Positions 58,370-64,000 of a stretch of DNA of 64,000 nt are shown here, one piece after another. Each line of letters starts with the position of its first letter. Within the stretch, counting starts at the first letter, position 1. A model generated the notes under the pieces. That model worked only from the letters and a program-made list of their open reading frames with translations. It was not told the DNA's origin and searched no databases. The stretch lies in assembly GCF_025961205.1 (NCBI RefSeq), contig NZ_JAOQNH010000002.1:316001-380000 (forward strand). Direction: 5' to 3'. This DNA comes from Azospirillum fermentarium (GTDB lineage: Bacteria; Pseudomonadota; Alphaproteobacteria; Azospirillales; Azospirillaceae). A program made the position numbers and the translations under genes.

Positions 58370-59170
58370 ATGTCTGTCTGGCTGAACGGAGCGATTCTCG
58401 ACGACGGTGCCGCCGCCATCGCCCCCGGCGACCGTGGCTTCACCCTGGGCGACGGGCTGTTCGAAACCATGGCGGTGCGGGATGGCCGCATCCTGCGGCT
58501 CGACGGCCACCGGGCGCGGCTGGCCGCCGGGGCGGCGGTGCTGGACCTGCCCCTGCCGCCGCTGGATCTGGACGGGATGACGGCGGCGTTGCTGCGGGTC
58601 AATGGCCTGACCGATGCGACACTGCGCCTGACCGTCACCCGCGGCTGCGGCCCGCGGGGCGTTCTGCCGCCGGCGGACCCGGTGCCCACGGTCCTGTTGA
58701 CCGCCGCCCCGTTTCCGGCGCCCCTGCCGCCGGCCTCCTGCATCACCGCCACCGTGACCCGCCGCAACGAGCATTCGCCCCTGTCGCGGATCAAGTGCCT
58801 GAATTATCTCGACAACATCCTGGCGCGGCAGGAGGCGCAGCGGGCCGGGGCCGGCGAGGCCATCCTGCTGAACACCGCGGGCCGGGTGGCGGAGGCGACG
58901 GCGGCGACCCTGTTCGTGGTGCTCGGCGGGCGCCTGCTGACGCCGCCGGTGTCCGATGGCGCCCTTCCCGGCGTGCTGCGCGCCGCGGTGCTGGAGCAGG
59001 CGGGGGCGGAGGCGTCCCTGACCCCGGATGATCTTTCGGTGTGCGAGGAGGCGTTCCTGAGCAGCAGCCTGGGCCTGCGTCCCATCGCCGTCCTGGACGG
59101 GCGTCCCCTGCCACGGGTGGGGGAGGCGCCGGAACGCCTCACCCCCCTGCTGTTTCCGCTTACAGCTTGA
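58370..59170 (+). CDS. Class IV PLP aminotransferase / aminodeoxychorismate lyase-like
   Basis: A 266-residue fold-type IV enzyme, the group of PabC, branched-chain and D-amino-acid aminotransferases. The opening MSVWLNGAILDDGAAAIAPG and the GFTLGDGLFETMAV motif are characteristic. The PLP-binding lysine is Lys142 in SRIKCLNYLDNILARQEA, and the cofactor phosphate region includes GRVAEATAATLFVVLGGRL. Substrate selection cannot be fixed; PabC-like activity on aminodeoxychorismate or a D-amino-acid role is possible. Its 3' end overlaps the convergent DUF4139 gene by 11 bp, and its ribosome site is in a strong hairpin. Confidence 0.88.
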   Translation: MSVWLNGAILDDGAAAIAPGDRGFTLGDGLFETMAVRDGRILRLDGHRARLAAGAAVLDLPLPPLDLDGMTAALLRVNGLTDATLRLTVTRGCGPRGVLPPADPVPTVLLTAAPFPAPLPPASCITATVTRRNEHSPLSRIKCLNYLDNILARQEAQRAGAGEAILLNTAGRVAEATAATLFVVLGGRLLTPPVSDGALPGVLRAAVLEQAGAEASLTPDDLSVCEEAFLSSSLGLRPIAVLDGRPLPRVGEAPERLTPLLFPLTA

Positions 59171-61274
59171 CGCTGCGGGCGGCGTCGGCCACGGCCTTTT
59201 GTGCCGCATCGCTGTCGCGGCGGGCGGCGGCCAGTTCCTTGGCCAGGGCATCCAGGCGGGTTTCCTGCTCGCTCATCTTGGTCAGGGTGCGCTTGTACAG
59301 ATCGCTGTCCTTGGGCAGAGCCCCCAGGTTGTCGCGCAGCCGTTCCTGCTCGGCGGTGATCTCGGTCCGCTCCTTTTCCAGGCCGGCGATGCGGCGCTGG
59401 TGCTCGGCCAGGGTGACGCGCAGGGTCATCAGCCGTTCCAGCGCCGTCTTCAGCGCCGGGGGCAGGGCGCGGCCCGACAGGTGCGCCCCCAGTTGGTCGG
59501 CGGACAGGTCGGCCAGCACCACCCGCTCCAGCCGTGGACGCTCCAGCGTCACGGTCAGCGATGCCTTGCCGTCCGCCGGCACCGTCACCGGCAAGCGGTA
59601 GGCATCGGCGGTGGTGTCGGGGGTGCTCCCCTTCGGTTCCGCCAGAGACCAGCCGGGGCGGCGGGGGTGTTCGATCACCAGCGTGCGTTCCTCACCCACC
59701 GAGCCGGCGATGGTGTAGGTGGTGGTCTGCCGCTCCATCAGGGTGACCGTCATCACCCCGTCGGCGGCGGTGACGGCGCTGATGGTCTGGCCCGGCTGTT
59801 CGCTGCGGTCGATGCGCAGCTTCTGGTCGAGGGAGAAGCTCAGCAGCCGCCGGTCTCCCGCCGGCACCGCCCCCATGCGGGCATCGCCCACGTACGACAC
59901 CGCACCGCCGCCGTCACGCTCGTACAGGGTCAGAACCCCCGGCGGCAGGCTGACCGTCCCGGCGCCGCTGTTGTCCAGCCGCACCGCCGCCAGCGGGTTG
60001 CGCGGGTGGGCCGCCGGCTGGAACAGGTCCACGCGGGTGACCGGCACGCTGCGGGCCACGATGGGCAGCATCAACGATTCACCGCTGGCGAGCGTCACCG
60101 GCTGCGGCGCCCGGAACACCACTTGCGAGGTGGCCTCGGTGCTTTCGGCGGCGGCAAGCTGGGCGGCACCCGGCGTTTCGGGCCGCTGCAAGGCACGGCC
60201 CATGGGGGCCGGCGGCGGCGGGGCGGCGGCTGGGGCCGGTGCCATCATCGCCTTGGCCGCGGGCGGCTCGCGCGCGTCCGCCTGATATCCCGACTCGGCA
60301 GCCATGGGCACGGTCCCGTCGTCGGCGCGCGGCAGGATGCGGCCCAGCACCTCCACCGGCACCTGCGGGCGGGCGACGTAATAGCTGTCGTACAGCGCCT
60401 GACGGAAGGTCACCGGGTTGCCCGAGACCACGGTCAGCTCCACCCCGGACCAATCGGCGCCGCTGCGGTTTTCCAGCACCGCCCAGCCCTGAAGGTCGCC
60501 GCTGGTGGCGCCTGCCGCCGGCAGGGTCAGGCGGTATGTGGCCTTCCACAGCGGTGCCTCGGCCACATAGGCCACGCGCACGGTGCGGCTGCCGGTCCCG
60601 GCGGTGCGGATGGACAGGGTGCGGCGCTCCTGCTCGCCCTGGCGTGCCAGCGCCGACAGGGCGCGGTCGAGCTGCGCCTGCTTTTCCGGCTCGGCCAGGG
60701 TCAGGCTTTCGGCCTCTTCCAGGATCAGGTGCTGCAGGCCGGATGGGGTGACCAGCGTCACCCGGTGGCGGGTGGTGGTGGCACCGCTGGAAAGCGTGGT
60801 GGTCTCCGGCTGCACCGACAGCAGGCGCCCTTCCACCGTGCGGTTGCCGGTGGCGCGGACCACCGATCCCTTCAACGCGGTCAGCAGGCTGATGGGGTTG
60901 TCCAGCGCGTCGGGGGGGAAGGGCAGGCCGTCGAACACCGCCTTCAACGGCTCATTGCCGGGCAGGGCGATGGTGCCGACTCCGCCGGCATCGTCATAGA
61001 CAACGATGCTTTTCAGCACGTCGTCCACCTGATCCCGGCGCACGGTCAGCGGCAGGGTGGCATCGCCCGACACCCGTCCTTCGTATTCGTAATACCCCAC
61101 GCCGCCGGTGGACAGCAGGACACGTTTCAGCGTCAGGTCCGCCGCTGCCGCCTGGGCGAGGGCCGGTTGGGCGGGCAGCACCGACATGGACAGGGGCAGG
61201 GCCAGAACTGTCCACCCCAGCATTGCCGCCGGGCCGCCGTGGCGTTTCGTGTCCAATGTCTTATCCAATGGCAT
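59160..61274 (-). CDS. DUF4139-domain exported protein
   Basis: A 704-residue secreted protein. A signal peptide (WTVLALPLSMSVLPAQPALA) is followed by an N-terminal domain beginning TLKRVLLSTGGVGYYEYEG. A central beta-rich region with VRVAYVAEAPLWKATYRL and NPVTFRQALYDSYYVARPQVP is typical of DUF4139/mucoidy inhibitor A-like proteins. A Pro/Ala-rich linker (APAAAPPPPAP) lies in the middle. The C-terminal 120 residues form a coiled coil (LAEHQRRIAGLEKERTEITA). The function is unknown. It is convergent with the aminotransferase gene. Confidence 0.85.
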   Translation of the reverse strand: MPLDKTLDTKRHGGPAAMLGWTVLALPLSMSVLPAQPALAQAAAADLTLKRVLLSTGGVGYYEYEGRVSGDATLPLTVRRDQVDDVLKSIVVYDDAGGVGTIALPGNEPLKAVFDGLPFPPDALDNPISLLTALKGSVVRATGNRTVEGRLLSVQPETTTLSSGATTTRHRVTLVTPSGLQHLILEEAESLTLAEPEKQAQLDRALSALARQGEQERRTLSIRTAGTGSRTVRVAYVAEAPLWKATYRLTLPAAGATSGDLQGWAVLENRSGADWSGVELTVVSGNPVTFRQALYDSYYVARPQVPVEVLGRILPRADDGTVPMAAESGYQADAREPPAAKAMMAPAPAAAPPPPAPMGRALQRPETPGAAQLAAAESTEATSQVVFRAPQPVTLASGESLMLPIVARSVPVTRVDLFQPAAHPRNPLAAVRLDNSGAGTVSLPPGVLTLYERDGGGAVSYVGDARMGAVPAGDRRLLSFSLDQKLRIDRSEQPGQTISAVTAADGVMTVTLMERQTTTYTIAGSVGEERTLVIEHPRRPGWSLAEPKGSTPDTTADAYRLPVTVPADGKASLTVTLERPRLERVVLADLSADQLGAHLSGRALPPALKTALERLMTLRVTLAEHQRRIAGLEKERTEITAEQERLRDNLGALPKDSDLYKRTLTKMSEQETRLDALAKELAAARRDSDAAQKAVADAARSVKL

Positions 61275-61517
61275 ATCGGGTTTTTCCCCTGTTTTGAAAT
61301 GTTCGTCCGGCCATCACTTTCCCAGCTTTGGGAATGGGCCTTGGGGTCATATGGGGATCGGCGCAGGCTTTGCCCCATCCGGTGCAGTGTTGCCACAGAA
61401 AGCGGAAAGAATGGGGCGCTGTTTTGCCGCTGCATTTTTAGCTGGCAAAGGTGTGCGGGCCTGTCATCTTTTCGTCTCAAAAAAGACACTGCAACGAAAG
61501 TTTGGGAGGAAACAGGA

Positions 61518-61901
61518 ATGGCATCGGTTCATTCGACCTTCGCCGCGGCGTCGGTGCGGCGCCGTGGTGGCGCCCATGCCCGCGCCGTGGTCGGCGGGCG
61601 CTGGGTGTTCGTGTCGGGCAGCAACGGTTTTGGGGCCGACGGCTGCGATATCCCCGATGATGCCGCGGAACAGGCGCACCGGGCCTTCCACAATCTGCGC
61701 CAGGCCTTGACCGAGGTGGAGGCGGGCCTGGACGATATCGTGCGGCTGCGCGTCTATGTCTCCGATTCCCGCGACATTCCGCGGGTTGCGCCGGTGCTGG
61801 GGGATTATTTCACCGATGCCTGCCCGGCGCGCAGCGTGGTCGCCTGTCCTCTGGCCGATCCCCGCATGAAGGTCGAGATCGAGGCGACGGCCCGGCGCTG
61901 A
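61518..61901 (+). CDS. RidA/YjgF-family protein
   Basis: A 127-residue homologue of the enamine/imine deaminases that destroy reactive 2-aminoacrylate. The fold markers are VFVSGSNG, a helix with AFHNLRQALTEVEAGLDDIVRLRVYVSD, and the near-C-terminal arginine of ADPRMKVEIEATA, which would bind the substrate carboxylate. The start follows GGGAGGAAACAGGA. It lies alone between a DUF4139 gene and a stretch without clear genes. The order of residues is the shorter YjgF type; the substrate is not certain. Confidence 0.88.
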   Translation: MASVHSTFAAASVRRRGGAHARAVVGGRWVFVSGSNGFGADGCDIPDDAAEQAHRAFHNLRQALTEVEAGLDDIVRLRVYVSDSRDIPRVAPVLGDYFTDACPARSVVACPLADPRMKVEIEATARR

Positions 61902-62046
61902 TGCGTCCCTGGAACCATGCCCTTTGCCGTCACGCCCCTATGGCCACGGGCCGGCAGGCGGCGGTGTCCGCTTCCGCCCCGTCCAGCCAGCGGATCATCA
62001 TGGTCCGCCACAGCTCCGGCACGGGGGCGTGCAGCGCCTCCCCATG

Positions 62047-62100
62047 AAAAAAGAACCCTCCCTCCCGTTCCGGCGCAGGCCGGGCGGGGAGGGAGGAGGG
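62047..62100 (-). terminator. Intrinsic terminator on the minus strand
   Basis: A long GC-rich stem (arms 62056-62067 and 62085-62100, with an inner CCGGC/GCCGG hairpin) is followed on the minus strand by TTCTTTTTT. It would end a transcript from the small ORF at 62294-62479. The rest of 61902-62293 shows nothing I can support. Confidence 0.65.
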
Positions 62101-62293
62101 GAGGGGAAGCACCCGTTCACTGCCCGGTTGCTTCGGAGGAAGGCCGTTGGAAAGGGGAGCGGGCCGGTCCGCCCGCCGGCAGGTTTCCGCAAAGGACAGA
62201 ATGGTCATGGCATGATCCGTGGAAAGCGGAAGACCCCGGCGGTGGGGTGGGGCGGCTGGCCGGCCCGGTTGAAACACTCTCGCGGTGAAAGAC

Positions 62294-62479
62294 TCAAGGA
62301 GCCGGCGGCAGTGTGCGCGCCGATTCCAGATGACGCCGGGCCTCCGACAGCATCTGCTGCTGTTGGCGCAAGGCTTCCCGGAGCGGCATCCGGCTGTCGT
62401 AAAGACGGACTTCGTTCAACAGCCGGTCGGCACGGTCCAGGTGGGCAATCCGCTGCAGGCAATGGTCAAACGCGGTCAT
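62294..62479 (-). CDS. Small hypothetical protein (61 aa)
   Basis: A predicted helical, charged peptide (MTAFDHCLQRIAHLDRADRL ... LREALRQQQQMLSEARRHL) with one cysteine. GGGAGAGC lies 8-14 nt upstream of the ATG, and a strong terminator lies downstream on the same strand, which together support a real gene. I recognise no family. It is divergent from the response regulator. Confidence 0.5.
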   Translation of the reverse strand: MTAFDHCLQRIAHLDRADRLLNEVRLYDSRMPLREALRQQQQMLSEARRHLESARTLPPAP

Positions 62480-62721
62480 CGCTATGCTCTCCCGTCGTCA
62501 ATCGGCGTGTCCGGGGGTGCGTCCCTCCGACGCTGGTGATTAAACCCGAAGAATATGTCTTCCCCATTTCAGGTTTCCGCGTTTTTGGTTTCGTGGGAAA
62601 GAGAGCTTGTTTCAATCGACACACTCTTCCGCGGGGGGCGGGGAGTGTGTTACAAGCCTGTAACCGATAGCGGGCATGCCGCCGGCCCGGTGTCGGTGCC
62701 ATGGGCGGGGGGATGGTGATC

Positions 62722-63435
62722 ATGCACATTCTTGCGGTCGATGATGACGAGCCGATCCGGGAACTGCTGGCGTCGTACCTGGCGGCGGAGGGGTTCCGGG
62801 TCTCCACGGCGCACGACACCGCTTCGGCGCGGACGGTGCTGGGCAGCGATCCGGCGGACCTGGTGGTCTGCGACCTGCGGCTGCCCGACGGCGATGGGCT
62901 GGGGCTGGTGCGGCAGATCCGCTCCGAATCCCATATCCCGGTTATCATCCTGTCGTCCAAGGACCAGGATGTGGACCGCATCGTCGGGCTGGAACTGGGG
63001 GCCGACGATTACCTGACCAAGCCTTTCAACCCTCGTGAACTGCTGGCGCGCATCAAGGCGGTGCTGCGCCGCGTCTCGGGGGAACAGCGCCCGGCCCGCT
63101 CGGCGGAGGAGCTGCGGGCGGTGGTTCAGTTCGCCAATTGGGAACTGGACCTGACCGCCCAGCGGCTGCGGGGCCAGGACGGGCGCGAGGTGGAACTGAC
63201 CAAGGCCGAATTCGGCCTGCTTGCCGCCTTCGTCAAGCGGCCTCAGCGGGTGCTGACCCGCGACCAGTTGCTGGACCTGACCCGCGCCGACGGGGCGGAG
63301 GTGTTCGACCGCTCCATCGACGTGCTGATCCTGCGCCTGCGCCGCAAGATCGAAGCGAATCCGAAGGAGCCGCGCATCATCAAAACCGAACGCGGTGCCG
63401 GTTACGTGTTTGATTCCAAGGTCCGCACCGTTTAG
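62722..63435 (+). CDS. OmpR-family response regulator
   Basis: A 237-residue regulator: a receiver with Asp51 (VVCDLRLPDGDG) and Lys in DDYLTKPFNPRELLARI, then a winged helix (LTKAEFGLLAAFVKRPQRVL ... SIDVLILRLRRKIEANPKEP ... KTERGAGYVF). The form is close to TorR/OmpR-like regulators. Three in-frame ATGs (62701, 62713, 62722) are possible; the last gives the usual MHILAVDDDEPIREL opening behind GGGGGATGG. No kinase gene is adjacent, so it is an orphan within this window. Confidence 0.9.
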   Translation: MHILAVDDDEPIRELLASYLAAEGFRVSTAHDTASARTVLGSDPADLVVCDLRLPDGDGLGLVRQIRSESHIPVIILSSKDQDVDRIVGLELGADDYLTKPFNPRELLARIKAVLRRVSGEQRPARSAEELRAVVQFANWELDLTAQRLRGQDGREVELTKAEFGLLAAFVKRPQRVLTRDQLLDLTRADGAEVFDRSIDVLILRLRRKIEANPKEPRIIKTERGAGYVFDSKVRTV

Positions 63436-63487
63436 CCTTCCTTCCATAAGGGCCGGTTCACGGCCCGCGTGTGAGGGAGGAACGGGT

Positions 63488-64000
63488 ATGGGTGCGCCCA
63501 TCGACTTCTATTTCGACTTCGCCTCGCCGTACGGCTATTTCGCCAGCCTGAGAATCGATGCCATTGCCGCCCGCCATGGGCGGACGGTGGCATGGCGCCC
63601 CATCCTGCTGGGGGCCGTGTTCAAGGTCACCGGCATGAAGCCCAACATGCAGCAGCCGCTGCGGGGCGATTACCTGAAACACGACGTCCACCGCATCGCC
63701 CGGCGCTCGGGCGCGCCCTTCACCTGGCCGGCGGCGATGCCGATTCTGGGGGTCAGCGCCTCCCGTGCCTTCTGGTGGCTGGAGGGGCGCGATCCGGCCG
63801 CGGCCCGCCGCCTGGCCGGTGCCCTCTATCACGCCCATTGGGGGGAGGGACGGGACATCTCCGCCGCGGAAGCCGTTGTGGAAATCGCAGCTTCCCAGGG
63901 CCTGGACGCAGCAGAGGTGGCCGCCGCCCTGCAAGACCCGGCGGTCAAGGACCGGCTGCGCCAGGAAACCGACCGGGCCATCGAACGCGGCGTGTTCGGC
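63488..64000 (+). CDS. 2-hydroxychromene-2-carboxylate isomerase / DsbA-family protein, 5' part
   Basis: A kappa-class GST (DsbA-fold) protein cut by the window's right edge after 171 codons. The N-terminus DFYFDFASPYGYFASLRID contains Ser13, the glutathione-contacting residue of the family, and RPILLGAVFKVTGMKPNM matches isomerases of aromatic degradation. No other aromatic pathway gene is nearby, and many such proteins have other roles. GGGAGGAACGGGT precedes the ATG. It is 52 bp downstream of the response regulator. Confidence 0.87.
   Translation, partial: MGAPIDFYFDFASPYGYFASLRIDAIAARHGRTVAWRPILLGAVFKVTGMKPNMQQPLRGDYLKHDVHRIARRSGAPFTWPAAMPILGVSASRAFWWLEGRDPAAARRLAGALYHAHWGEGRDISAAEAVVEIAASQGLDAAEVAAALQDPAVKDRLRQETDRAIERGVFG

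Noticed and set aside
61930..62208. Minus-strand ORF (MTILSFAETCRRADRP...)
   Set aside because: Its middle is the stem and T-run of a strong terminator on the same strand, so it is unlikely to be translated as a whole.

Overview
The window is GC-rich chromosomal DNA from an alphaproteobacterium, most likely a Rhodospirillales/Azospirillum-like organism. The basis is the codon and GC pattern, the RNase E and LptD types, a chemotaxis receptor fragment of a type common in that group, and the abundant TctCBA, formate dehydrogenase-N and CcoG genes. This placement is an inference; no rRNA gene is present. Nearly all of the DNA is ordinary, densely packed housekeeping and metabolic sequence. The accessory interest lies in one IS110-type insertion and in several structured non-coding stretches.

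Layout. 1-10 kb: a cut-off methyl-accepting chemotaxis protein, hisS, a glutathione-reductase-type flavoenzyme, a coiled-coil membrane protein, a GmhB-like phosphatase, lptD, a stand-alone AsnC/Lrp ligand domain and a DEAD-box RNA helicase. 9-11.4 kb: a GNAT protein, an isochorismatase-like hydrolase and an alpha/beta hydrolase. 11.4-21.9 kb: a sigma-54 response regulator and sensor kinase, followed by a formate dehydrogenase-N module (fdhE divergent; fdnG, fdxH, fdnI, fdhD). A sigma-54 promoter and a double-dyad upstream site lie in front of fdnG, so the two-component pair probably drives this operon. 22-25.2 kb: an alpha/beta hydrolase whose stop codon is the insertion point of an IS110 element. 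Its transposase is preceded by a perfect 230-bp tandem duplication that reads as two bridge-RNA genes. A small ORF and tRNA-Pro(CGG) follow. 25-29.3 kb: a polyprenyl synthase, a TrmN6-like methyltransferase, an SppA-like peptidase, a small zinc-ribbon membrane protein, an orphan hydrogenase maturation protease and a DnaA-box cluster.

29.5-37.5 kb: tctCBA (tripartite tricarboxylate transport), a TerC-like membrane protein, a UspA protein, and the two-component pair TctD/TctE. The TctE kinase is fused in frame to a periplasmic solute-binding domain. A Pho-box-like direct repeat precedes tctC. 37.8-44.6 kb: an OpgC-like acyltransferase, a YgiQ radical-SAM protein and RNase E with a long leader. 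44.8-53.2 kb: cell-envelope genes (AmiC amidase, PBP1a, an SGNH/MBOAT O-acylation pair), prfB with its programmed +1 frameshift, and a small peptidoglycan-binding protein. 53-64 kb: a degenerate GGDEF/EAL-like protein, a CoxE/VWA protein, a MESH1-like HD hydrolase, ccoG, a class IV aminotransferase whose ribosome binding site lies in a 15-bp perfect hairpin, a DUF4139 protein, a RidA protein, an OmpR-type regulator and a cut-off DsbA-family isomerase.

The strongest candidates for something new are the duplicated bridge-RNA locus of the IS110 element, the RBS-sequestering hairpin at 58310-58369, the kinase/solute-binding fusion, and the sigma-54 control region of the formate dehydrogenase operon.
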